Of a stretch of DNA of 64,000 bases, positions 47,519 to 55,065 are shown in pieces. Made by a program: the position numbers and the translations under genes. The notes under the pieces are model-generated. The model saw only the letters and a program-made list of their open reading frames with translations. It searched no databases and had not been told where the DNA came from. How positions within the stretch are numbered: the stretch's first letter is position 1; every line of letters starts with the position of its first letter. Source of the DNA: Lysobacteraceae bacterium (lineage in GTDB: Bacteria; Pseudomonadota; Gammaproteobacteria; Xanthomonadales; Xanthomonadaceae); contig QBLY01000007.1 of assembly GCA_003241895.1 (NCBI GenBank), positions 86,493 through 150,492 on the forward strand. Reading direction: 5' to 3'.

Positions 47519-48553
47519 TCAGCCGCCCGTGTCCGACGTGAGTAGTGCAGCCTTGCGCAGCGCCGGCAAGTCAGCCGAGCCGGTGGCGAAGCAGGCCAGG
47601 CGCAGTCCGTGTTCCAAAGCGGCGAAGTGGGCCAGCAGCGGCTCGATGCCGTCGATGGCAGCCCTGAGCAGCGGCCCGGCCTGGCCGACCAGCTGTGCGC
47701 CCAGCCGTATCGCTTTCGCGGCGTCCAGCCCGTGCCGGATGCCGCCCGAAGCGATCAGCGGCAGGTCCGGCAGCACGGCCCGCACCTGGCGCAGCGCGGT
47801 GGCGGTGGGGATGCCCCAGTCGCGGTACATCTCGGCCATTTGCGCGCGCTGGGCATCGTTGGAAAGCCAGCCCTCCACCGCGCTCCAGCTGGTGCCGCCA
47901 GCGCCCGCCACGTCCACGGCGGCAACGCCGCAGCCCGCGAGCCGTGTCGCCACCGCGCCGGAAATGCCGAAGCCGACCTCCTTTACGATCACCGGCACCG
48001 GCAGCTGCACGCACACCTGTTCGAGCATCGCCAGCAGTCCGCTCCAGCGCGTGTCGCCGTTGGCCTGCAGCGCTTCCTGCAGCGGGTTGAGGTGGATGAT
48101 CAGCGCGTCGGCGCCGATCATGTCCACGGCCCGCTGCATGTGGTCGGGTCCGTACTCGCGCAGCTGGCCGGCACCGACGTTGCCGTACAGCGCCACGTCC
48201 GGCGCTATGCGGCGCAGGCTGCGGTCGGTGCCCTGGAAGCCGCCACCCGACAGCGCCACCCGCTGCGAGCCCACGCCAAGCGCGATGCCCAGCGTCTGCG
48301 CCGCCTCGGCCAGCACGGCGTTGATGCTGGCCGCGTCGTGGTGGCCGCCGGTCATGGAGCTGATCAGGAAAGGCCGGCGCAGCGTCTTGCCGAGGAAGCT
48401 CACCGAAAGGTCGATGTCCTGCAGGTCCACTTCGGGCAGCGCGCAGTGTTCGAAGCGCATCGGGTCGAAACCGGCATCCACGGTGCGGGCGTTGACCGTG
48501 CCCGACAGCACGGCCTCGATATGCCCTTGCTTGCGCTGCGACCACTGGCTCAT
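47519..48553 (-). CDS. idi2: Type 2 isopentenyl-diphosphate isomerase (FMN-dependent)
   Basis: Cytoplasmic FMN- and NADPH-dependent enzyme interconverting IPP and DMAPP, supplying the C5 primers for carotenoid synthesis. The 344 residues match the Fni/IDI-2 family: RPFLISSMTGGHHDAASIN, GSQRVALSGGG, LHIHLNPLQEAL-like IIHLNPLQEALQANGDTRW, VIVKEVGFGIS, VDVAGAGGTSWSAVEGW and IASGGIRHGLDAAKAIRLGAQLVG. It is the last gene of the minus-strand phototrophy operon, overlapping blh by four bases. That placement ties its main job to retinal and beta-carotene production rather than general isoprenoid metabolism. Confidence 0.95.
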   Translation of the reverse strand: MSQWSQRKQGHIEAVLSGTVNARTVDAGFDPMRFEHCALPEVDLQDIDLSVSFLGKTLRRPFLISSMTGGHHDAASINAVLAEAAQTLGIALGVGSQRVALSGGGFQGTDRSLRRIAPDVALYGNVGAGQLREYGPDHMQRAVDMIGADALIIHLNPLQEALQANGDTRWSGLLAMLEQVCVQLPVPVIVKEVGFGISGAVATRLAGCGVAAVDVAGAGGTSWSAVEGWLSNDAQRAQMAEMYRDWGIPTATALRQVRAVLPDLPLIASGGIRHGLDAAKAIRLGAQLVGQAGPLLRAAIDGIEPLLAHFAALEHGLRLACFATGSADLPALRKAALLTSDTGG

Positions 48554-49449
48554 GAAAGTATTCCTCCCCGTCGCTCCGACAGCATCACCACGATCATGTG
48601 CGGCCAGGTCAGCGCCGCCAGACCGATGAACACGATCCTGACGAGGTGGGTTTCAAGGGTCGCCGCCGAGGCGAGGTTCCCGGCGAGCCACGGCCAGACC
48701 AAGGCGGCGGCCACCAGCGTCAACACGGTGTAGGCGACGGCAACGCCCATCATCCGGCGCCGGTCGCCCGGGTCGGCCGACTGCATGGCGTTACGCAAAT
48801 GCCTGGGGCTGTGCAGCGCGCAGAAATACACCAGGAAAAAAACCAGCGGCGGCAGCAGCAGCGCCAAGGCCCCGACCGCACCCAGTTCGACGGCGGCCGT
48901 CGGCGAGCGCGGCAGGGCCAGCAGGGCCGAGGCGGCCGCAGCCAGCGCAAGCCAAGGTGCGGCGACGCCCAGCCACTCCGCCAGCACGCGCCCCTGTTCT
49001 CCGGAGAGCAGCGCGAAAATCCCGCTCACTTCTTCCGGCGCGGCCCAGGCGGGCAGCGCGAGCAGCGCCAGGCCCGAGACGGCCCGCGCCCACACGTTCA
49101 GTTCCTTCTGCCAATCGCCGCCGAAATGCCAGGCGGAGATCGCCAGGAACAGCGCCAGGCTCGCGCCGGGCGCCAGCTGCCAGAGGGCCAGCACGCCTAC
49201 GGCCAGCGCCACGTAAGCGACGTGGAAGGCGGCGAAACCGAACGGGGTGCGCCAGAGGCCAGCGCGCCACGCCACCCACGGATCCAGCGCGCCGTGCGGC
49301 AGCCCGGTCAGCACCACGGCAATCGCCAGCACCACGACCAGCGCCTGGCTGGACACGGACAGCGAGTCGAGCTGCGCCAGCAGCACCGCCAGGCTGCCCA
49401 GGGCCAGGAACAGCCAGGTTTCCGGCGTTGCCTTGAGGCGCCCGGTCAT
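48550..49449 (-). CDS. blh: Beta-carotene 15,15'-dioxygenase, Brp/Blh family
   Basis: Integral membrane iron enzyme that cleaves beta-carotene into two molecules of all-trans retinal, the chromophore of the rhodopsin. The 299 residues have about seven to eight membrane helices and the family's metal-binding histidines: His52 in TGLPHGALD, His108 in SAWHFGGDW, His213 and His217 in CALHSPRHLRN, and His284 in TWPHMIVV. Start and stop overlap the flanking crtY and idi2 genes by four bases each. Its presence with crtEIBY shows that retinal is made endogenously. Confidence 0.95.
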   Translation of the reverse strand: MTGRLKATPETWLFLALGSLAVLLAQLDSLSVSSQALVVVLAIAVVLTGLPHGALDPWVAWRAGLWRTPFGFAAFHVAYVALAVGVLALWQLAPGASLALFLAISAWHFGGDWQKELNVWARAVSGLALLALPAWAAPEEVSGIFALLSGEQGRVLAEWLGVAAPWLALAAAASALLALPRSPTAAVELGAVGALALLLPPLVFFLVYFCALHSPRHLRNAMQSADPGDRRRMMGVAVAYTVLTLVAAALVWPWLAGNLASAATLETHLVRIVFIGLAALTWPHMIVVMLSERRGGILS

Positions 49450-50603
49450 GTCGACGGCCTCGGGCGAAGCGACGGGCCGTGCAGCGCTTGGAGAAACGGT
49501 CCGGGCGGCAAGGCGGCGATGATGCGCGCGTGGTCCCGCCAGCCGCCCTGCTCAGACATGAAGCGAACGAACGCTTCGCCAGGAACCGATGACGCCAGCC
49601 GGAGGAAGAATTCCGGCGACCGCGCCGGGTTGTTGGCCAGCGCACGCAGGAAAACCCGATCCATCCAGCCCTGCACTTTCGGCTCGGCCGGGTGGCCAAC
49701 CGGTGGCCGGCCCTGCAGCAGCTCGCGCGCGCAGCGATCCGCCCACGCCTGGATACGAACGAAGCCAAAGCCGGAAGCGGCCCTCAGCGCCCCCGCGCCC
49801 ATCCCGGCGTGCGCAACGCCGGCGATCGGCTCGGCCACGTCCGGCGCAGGCAAGCCCATGGGCAGCACCGCCGTCTCGGTGCGCAGCACTTGGGCGTTCG
49901 ACCAGCCGCGTGCAGCCAGCGTCTGGTCCAGGTCGGCGCAAAGCTGCGCCTGGCCCAGGGCTCGGGTCGAGAAACGCGTCGCTTCCACCAGCGCGCGGGT
50001 CGGCGACAGCGGCAGTACGTAGGAAAAGACGAAGCCCAGCGCATCCGACCGCATGTCGGTCATCAGCTCAACCCGGCTGTCGTCGAAGCGGGCCTGATCG
50101 AAGCGCAGCTCCCGTCCCGAGAAACACTGGAACAGGGTCGAGCCGGAGAACCGGTCCATCGCGGCGGGCCGGGTATCGACGACGAACGACGTCGGGAACG
50201 TGCCCGCGGTGGTGGCCACCGACAGGTGACCGCCCGACGCGTCCACGGCGTTCGCGCGGGTGCCCATCAGCAGCCTGAAATTCGGACGCGACGCGATCAG
50301 TGCCAAAGCGTTGCGATACAAGTCCAGTGACCGGATATAGGCGTAGCGCCAGCCCGGCGCGCGGCGCGTCACCGGTTCGCCGTCCTGCCGGGAAAACTGC
50401 CAGTGGTTCCACTGTCGCGCAGGCGCTACCGGCAGCGCGTGGTGCGCGGGCGTCCAGAACGCCCAGCTGCGGTCGTCGACGTATTCCCCGCGCGGCTCCA
50501 GGATGACCACGCGACCGGCATAGCCGCCGCGCACCAGCCTGGTGGCCAGCGACAGCCCCGCCAGACCACCGCCGACCACGACCAGGTCCACCGGATCATT
50601 CAT
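49446..50603 (-). CDS. crtY: Lycopene beta-cyclase CrtY
   Basis: 385-residue flavoprotein that closes both ends of lycopene to make beta-carotene. The N-terminus has a dinucleotide-binding motif VDLVVVGGGLAGLSLATRLV. Family motifs follow: DDRSWAFWT, VVDTRPA, FQCFSGRELRFD, SDALGFVFSYVLPLSPTRALVEATRFS and AGVAHAGMGAGALRAASGFGFVRIQ. The true start MNDPVDL overlaps crtB by eight bases; the track's longer version runs through crtB out of frame. A stop/start overlap with blh follows. It belongs to the CrtY (gammaproteobacterial) type, not the heterodimeric cyclases. Confidence 0.95.
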   Translation of the reverse strand: MNDPVDLVVVGGGLAGLSLATRLVRGGYAGRVVILEPRGEYVDDRSWAFWTPAHHALPVAPARQWNHWQFSRQDGEPVTRRAPGWRYAYIRSLDLYRNALALIASRPNFRLLMGTRANAVDASGGHLSVATTAGTFPTSFVVDTRPAAMDRFSGSTLFQCFSGRELRFDQARFDDSRVELMTDMRSDALGFVFSYVLPLSPTRALVEATRFSTRALGQAQLCADLDQTLAARGWSNAQVLRTETAVLPMGLPAPDVAEPIAGVAHAGMGAGALRAASGFGFVRIQAWADRCARELLQGRPPVGHPAEPKVQGWMDRVFLRALANNPARSPEFFLRLASSVPGEAFVRFMSEQGGWRDHARIIAALPPGPFLQALHGPSLRPRPST

Positions 50604-51540
50604 CGCCGGCCGCCAGCGCATCCAGTGCGTGCTGCAGGCTGGCGTCGTGCACGGCGTCGCGACGATGCAGGCGCGCCGAGAAGGCAAGCGCGAACAGCGC
50701 TTGCGAGGCAAGGCCCGCCTTCGCCGCCGGCCCGACCACGGCGCGCCGGTCCCAGCTGCGGTAATCGGCCGCGGCGATCCGGCCGCCAATGGCCCGATAC
50801 ATGCGTCCGGCCGTCAGGATCGCCAGCCGCGCGCGCAGCGGCAGGAAAGCCAGTCCCGCCTCGCCGCTGGCGTAATAGCGGTCGGCCAGGCGCAGCAGGC
50901 GCCGGGTCGCGCCGCGCAGTTCGCGCTGCAGCGCCGGGTCGGGCGCGGCGATGTCGCAGGCAGGCACGTCGCCGACCCAGCTCGCGGGAAGATAGCGGCG
51001 CCCCATGCGGGCATCGGTGCCGACGTCGCGGGCGATGTTGGTGAGCTGCATGGCGATGCCCAGGTCGATGGCGAAAGGCGTCGCCCGCGGGTCCCGCACA
51101 TCCAGCACCGCACACATCATCACCCCCACCGTGCCGGCGACTTGATAAGCGTAGCGGACCAGGGACGCCTCGTCGGCCAGGCGCACCGGCGAAAGGTCGC
51201 TCTGCACGCCGTCCAGCAGCGCATGGACCGGGGCCAGCGACAGGCCCGTGTGCGCCTGCAGCGCCAGCAGGGCCGCGGTCCAGGGATCTTCGGCCTGGCG
51301 GGTGCGAAGCGATCGGCGGACGGCTTCCAAGGCCGCCATCGCCGCCACCGCGTCGCCGGACTCATCGGCCAGGTCGTCCACGTGCCGGCAGAAGCCGTAC
51401 AGCACGGCCGCGCGCTCGGCGTGGGCCGCACCCAGCAGCCGGCTGGCCAGGTGGAAGGTGCGTCCGTGTTTGCGCAGCACCGACCGTGCGGCTTCCACCG
51501 TGCCGGGTTGGGTCGCTCGGGCGAGCGCCATGCCGTTCAC
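50596..51540 (-). CDS. crtB: Phytoene synthase CrtB
   Basis: 314-residue squalene/phytoene synthase that joins two geranylgeranyl diphosphates head to head into phytoene. It has both aspartate-rich magnesium sites, DDLADE (in YGFCRHVDDLADESGD) and NIARDVGTDA, plus the substrate segments FHLASRLLG and YAYQVAGTVGVMM. Length is normal. It overlaps crtI by four bases upstream and crtY by eight bases downstream, so translation is likely coupled through the operon. Confidence 0.96.
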   Translation of the reverse strand: MNGMALARATQPGTVEAARSVLRKHGRTFHLASRLLGAAHAERAAVLYGFCRHVDDLADESGDAVAAMAALEAVRRSLRTRQAEDPWTAALLALQAHTGLSLAPVHALLDGVQSDLSPVRLADEASLVRYAYQVAGTVGVMMCAVLDVRDPRATPFAIDLGIAMQLTNIARDVGTDARMGRRYLPASWVGDVPACDIAAPDPALQRELRGATRRLLRLADRYYASGEAGLAFLPLRARLAILTAGRMYRAIGGRIAAADYRSWDRRAVVGPAAKAGLASQALFALAFSARLHRRDAVHDASLQHALDALAAGDE

Positions 51541-53048
51541 GCAGGCGCCGTTTCCAGCGTGCGCTGCGCCACCGGCCGGGTGGCGGCGGGCAGCAGGCGG
51601 TCAACCACTTTCGCCGAGCAAAGCACGCCCGGCAGTCCGGCGCCCGGGTGGCTGCCGGCGCCCACCAGATACAGGTTGCGCGGGCCTTCGCCGCGGTTGT
51701 GGAACCGGAACCACGCCGACTGGGAAAACACGGGCGCGATCGAGAACCCCGCGCCGGCCGGCGACAGGTATCGATACTCGAAGTCTTCGGGTGTCATGAA
51801 GAAATCGGCGCGGATGGTGTCGGCCAGTCCGGGCAGCAGCGTGGCGCCCAGGGCGGCCACCACGCGGTCGCGCAATTTCGGCGCCTCGGTGGCCCAGTCG
51901 ATGCCCGCCGTCAGGTTGGGTACGGGGACCAGCGCATAGAAACTGTCGCAGCCTTCGGGCGCAAAGCTAGGGTCGGTGGCGGTCGGCCGGTGCAGGTAGA
52001 TCGAGAAATCCTCGGCCAGCACCTTGCGGTTGAAGATGTCGTCGAGCAGTTCACGGTAGCGCGGCCCAAGCCAGATGGTGTGGTGGGCGACGTCGGGGTA
52101 CTGCCGGCTGGTGCCGAAGTACAGCACGAACAAACCCATCGACTGCTTGGAGTGCCTGGCCTTGATCTTCGCCGAGCGCTTGCTGGCGGACTTGGGCAGC
52201 AGGTTCTGGTACAGGTGCACTGGGTCGGTATTGGACACCAGGTGGTCGGCCTCGATGCGTTCACCGGCCTCGGTCACCACCGCGGTGATGTCGTTGCCGC
52301 TGACCTCGATCGATTTCACCGTGGTGTCGAGCTGCACCGTGATGCCCTGCTCGGCCATGAGCTTGGCCAGTGCGTCCACCAGCGCGCCGGTGCCGCCCAT
52401 GGCAAAGTGCACGCCGTGGGCGCGCTCCAGGAAATGGATGAGGCCATAGATGCTGGTGGTGTCGAACGGATTCCCGCCCACCAGCAGGGGCTGGATCGAG
52501 AACGCCTGGCGGATCTTGTCGTGTTTTACGTGGCGCGCCACCATCTGCCAGACCGTGCGGTAGGCGCCCAGCCGCAGCAGGTGCGGGATCTGCTTGAGCA
52601 TGAAGCTGAAGCGATGGAACGGCGCATCGGCCAGCTCGGTGAAGCCGACGTCGTAGATGCGGCGCGAGTGCTCGAGCAGCGCGCGGTAGCCGTCGGCATC
52701 GGGCGGGTGTATGCGCTCTATTTCGGCGAGGGTCTTGTCGAGCCCGCCGCCGTAGTCGAACGTGTCGCCGTCGGGGAAGTGGAACCGATACCAAAGCTCC
52801 AGCGGCACGATCTCGACGTAATCCGAGATGCGCTTTCCGAACAGCTCGAACAGCTCCTCGAACAGGAACGGCGCGGTGAGTACGGTCGGGCCTGCGTCGT
52901 GCCGGAAGCCGTCCTTCTCGAATACCTGTGCCCGCCCACCCAGCCGGGGGCAGCGGTCAACCAGCGTGACGTCGTGGCCTTTGGCCCGCGCCCGCAGCGC
53001 CGCGGCAATGCCGCCGAAGCCGCCGCCGATGACGACAACCCGGCTCAT
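51537..53048 (-). CDS. crtI: Phytoene desaturase (lycopene-forming) CrtI
   Basis: 503-residue FAD-dependent enzyme performing the four desaturations from phytoene to lycopene. N-terminal Rossmann motif VVVIGGGFGGIAAALRARAKGHDVTLVD, then GGRAQVFEKDGFRHDAGPTVLTAP. The C-terminal CrtI signature is NLYLVGAGSHPGAGLPGVLCSAKVVDRLLP. Residues MGGTGALVDALAKLM are also diagnostic. It is placed between crtE and crtB with 4-base overlaps on both sides. It is a bacterial single-enzyme desaturase, so no separate CrtP/Q is needed. Confidence 0.97.
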   Translation of the reverse strand: MSRVVVIGGGFGGIAAALRARAKGHDVTLVDRCPRLGGRAQVFEKDGFRHDAGPTVLTAPFLFEELFELFGKRISDYVEIVPLELWYRFHFPDGDTFDYGGGLDKTLAEIERIHPPDADGYRALLEHSRRIYDVGFTELADAPFHRFSFMLKQIPHLLRLGAYRTVWQMVARHVKHDKIRQAFSIQPLLVGGNPFDTTSIYGLIHFLERAHGVHFAMGGTGALVDALAKLMAEQGITVQLDTTVKSIEVSGNDITAVVTEAGERIEADHLVSNTDPVHLYQNLLPKSASKRSAKIKARHSKQSMGLFVLYFGTSRQYPDVAHHTIWLGPRYRELLDDIFNRKVLAEDFSIYLHRPTATDPSFAPEGCDSFYALVPVPNLTAGIDWATEAPKLRDRVVAALGATLLPGLADTIRADFFMTPEDFEYRYLSPAGAGFSIAPVFSQSAWFRFHNRGEGPRNLYLVGAGSHPGAGLPGVLCSAKVVDRLLPAATRPVAQRTLETAPA

Positions 53049-53899
53049 GCGAGCGCCAACGTACGGCTGAGCCGCTCGATCCGCTGGGAGGCCTGCGCGG
53101 CCAGGAGTTCACCAGAGCCCGAAGGCAGCAGAGCGGCCGCCGCGCGTGCCTGCTGGAATCGGTGGATCGCCAGCGCGCGCGCCCGCTCATGCGGCTCGGC
53201 TTCGCCCGACGCCGCCAGGACGGAAACGATGTTCAGCTCCTGGTGCATGGCGTCCTGGCTGGCGTCCTCCAGGTCGTCCGCGATCTGGTAGCCGATGGCA
53301 AACAGGGAACCGGCCGTCGTGGCCGTGGCCACGGCGTCGTCCCGGCCCGCCAGCGTCAGCGCCAGCTCCAGCGGAAGCACCAGCAGCGGTGCCGACTTCG
53401 CGCTGGCCACGCGCTCGTAGTTTTCCAGCGTGGTCTTGGCGCCGCCCTGCAGCGCCAGGTCGGCGCACTGGCCGTGGATGACCTCGGCGATGCGTCGGTG
53501 CATCCTGACCGACAGCGAGGCGGCGCTGGCGCCAGTCGACCCCAACGCGCCGTAGGCCCCGGAAAGCAAAAGGTCGCCAACGCAAATGGCCACGGCATCG
53601 CCGTACTTGCGCCACACCGCGACTTGGCCGCGGCGCTGCTCGTCCCGGTCCTGCAGGTCGTCGTGGACCAGGGACGCGTTGTGCAGCAGTTCGCAGGCGG
53701 CGGCAATGGCGATGGCCTCGGACTCGGGCCTTCCCAGCGCACGTCCTGCGTGCAGCGCCAGCCGGGCACGCACGCGCGCCCCGCCGGCAGAAAGATGATG
53801 GGCGGCCGCCTTGCCGGCGTCCCCCGTACCTTGAAGCACCAGCTCGAGCATCAGTCGCTCGACCTGGCCCAAACTGGATCTTGCGTCATCGTTGTGCAT
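53045..53899 (-). CDS. crtE: Geranylgeranyl diphosphate synthase CrtE
   Basis: 284-residue trans-polyprenyl synthase making C20 diphosphate for carotenoids. First aspartate-rich motif LVHDDLQDRD with the downstream RRGQVAVWRKYGD, second motif IGYQIADDLED, and helix ACELLHNASL. The start MHNDDARSS is used with a GAGG ribosome site; the track's extra 22 residues cover the intergenic hairpin. It is the second gene of the operon, 84 bases after rhodopsin, and overlaps crtI by four bases. Confidence 0.93.
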   Translation of the reverse strand: MHNDDARSSLGQVERLMLELVLQGTGDAGKAAAHHLSAGGARVRARLALHAGRALGRPESEAIAIAAACELLHNASLVHDDLQDRDEQRRGQVAVWRKYGDAVAICVGDLLLSGAYGALGSTGASAASLSVRMHRRIAEVIHGQCADLALQGGAKTTLENYERVASAKSAPLLVLPLELALTLAGRDDAVATATTAGSLFAIGYQIADDLEDASQDAMHQELNIVSVLAASGEAEPHERARALAIHRFQQARAAAALLPSGSGELLAAQASQRIERLSRTLALA

Positions 53900-53933
53900 G
53901 GACGCCTCGCTCGAAGACTCCGATCGGGAGCAG

Positions 53934-53945
53934 GGCGGAGCCGCC
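53934..53945 (-). promoter_or_regulatory. Possible attenuator hairpin between rhodopsin and crtE
   Basis: GGCGG-AG-CCGCC sits in the only sizeable gap of the phototrophy operon. No T-run follows. It could lower downstream expression or protect the upstream mRNA, helping make rhodopsin more abundant than the Crt enzymes. Tentative. Confidence 0.35.
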
Positions 53946-53983
53946 TGAAAGCGACCCCGCCCCACGTTTAAACCGCGCAGGCC

Positions 53984-54742
53984 TTAGGCCTTGACGGCGT
54001 CGATCTCGGACTTCCGAACCGCGATGGCGTAAATCACCAGGCCGAAGACGGCCTTCGCAGTGATGTCAGCGATGGTGTAGCCCACTTCGATCACGGCGAT
54101 GGAGGTGCCACCGCTCATGCTCACCACGAACGGCGCGAAGTACACGATCGGGTAGAAGAACCACGACACCACCACCAGGTTGCGTGCAAGGCGGATGAGG
54201 CCGCGGACACCCTCGGGCTGGCGATCAATCGCATCGCCCAAGCTGGTGTACAGCGAGAACACGATATACAGGAACGGCAACATCGACAGAGCGCCGAAGA
54301 TCATCCGGGTGGAGTCGATTCCAGCAGACACCTCGCCCGGGTAACCCAGCAGGATCATCAACGCTGCGGCGCCACCCAGCTTCAGCGACTTCGACACCGT
54401 CTCGGCCTGCGCAAGACGCATGACCAGGATGAGCTCGATCAACAGCAGCGGCACCGTCAGGAGCCAGTCGACGTAGCGATAGGCGCGGTTGAACTCGACG
54501 CCCGTCGTGACAACCACGCCATTGGCGACCTCATAGGCATCGCCCCAGCTGGCGAAGATCCGCCAGTAGTGATAAAGCGCGATGAACGTGACCAGGCCGG
54601 TGACGGTCAGCGCGGTCTTGTAGTGGTGCGAGACTTGCGACCGCCCGAACCAGAAGAACAGTGTTGCAGCTGCAAATGTGGCGATACCGAATGAAAAGGC
54701 GTTATAGACCAGTGAGAACTGGCCTGCGGACAAAGCTTCCAT
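53984..54742 (-). CDS. Proteorhodopsin-type light-driven outward proton pump
   Basis: 252-residue seven-helix retinal protein of the inner membrane. The third helix RYVDWLLTVPLLLIELILV gives the DTE motif: Asp92 (proton acceptor), Thr96 and Glu103 (donor). Leu100 at the spectral-tuning site predicts green absorption. His58 matches the conserved His that pairs with the acceptor. Asp226 and Lys230 in ADITAKAVFG are the counter-ion and retinal Schiff-base lysine. Gly150 in MIFGALSMLPFLYI aligns with bacteriorhodopsin Trp138 (WWAISTAAMLYI), the carotenoid-fenestration position of xanthorhodopsin. A GGGAG ribosome site precedes the ATG. It is the first gene of the retinal-synthesis operon. Confidence 0.97.
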   Translation of the reverse strand: MEALSAGQFSLVYNAFSFGIATFAAATLFFWFGRSQVSHHYKTALTVTGLVTFIALYHYWRIFASWGDAYEVANGVVVTTGVEFNRAYRYVDWLLTVPLLLIELILVMRLAQAETVSKSLKLGGAAALMILLGYPGEVSAGIDSTRMIFGALSMLPFLYIVFSLYTSLGDAIDRQPEGVRGLIRLARNLVVVSWFFYPIVYFAPFVVSMSGGTSIAVIEVGYTIADITAKAVFGLVIYAIAVRKSEIDAVKA

Positions 54743-55065
54743 GTCATGACTCCCATTGCCGATGGCGGCTGGTGGTGGTTTCTATGCCCTGCCGGGCTGT
54801 GATCAGTGCAGGTACGACCAACGCGGCGGGGTCGGGACGCCCCCCGCTTGCGTTTCCCGTTCGTCGATACCGGCGCCACCCGACAGCTTGGGCTGCCATT
54901 GTTCGGGCAGGAAACCGCTATGTGGCAGTGGTATCGGCTCACTTCCTTGCGAGCCCCCGGAGTTAACGCCCGTTCAGGTGTAGGCCATGTGTACAGACTG
55001 TCAACGAGGCGTCCACAGGTGCGACGATCGTCGCCGGCATGCTGCTTTGCAGCAAGGCGTCGTGC
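54743..55065. promoter_or_regulatory. 323-bp intergenic region driving the phototrophy operon
   Basis: No gene is seen. On the minus strand TTGACA (55004-54999) is followed by TGTACA (54995-54990) and, after a 16-base spacer, TACACC, a weak -10; this would give a leader of over 200 bases. TGTACA is a half-site seen in CarH/LitR light-responsive operators, but only one is present. Near the end of the lnt-like gene are two hairpins without T-runs, GCGACGATCGTCGC (55021-55034) and TGCTGC-TTT-GCAGCA (about 55038-55053). Confidence 0.45.
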
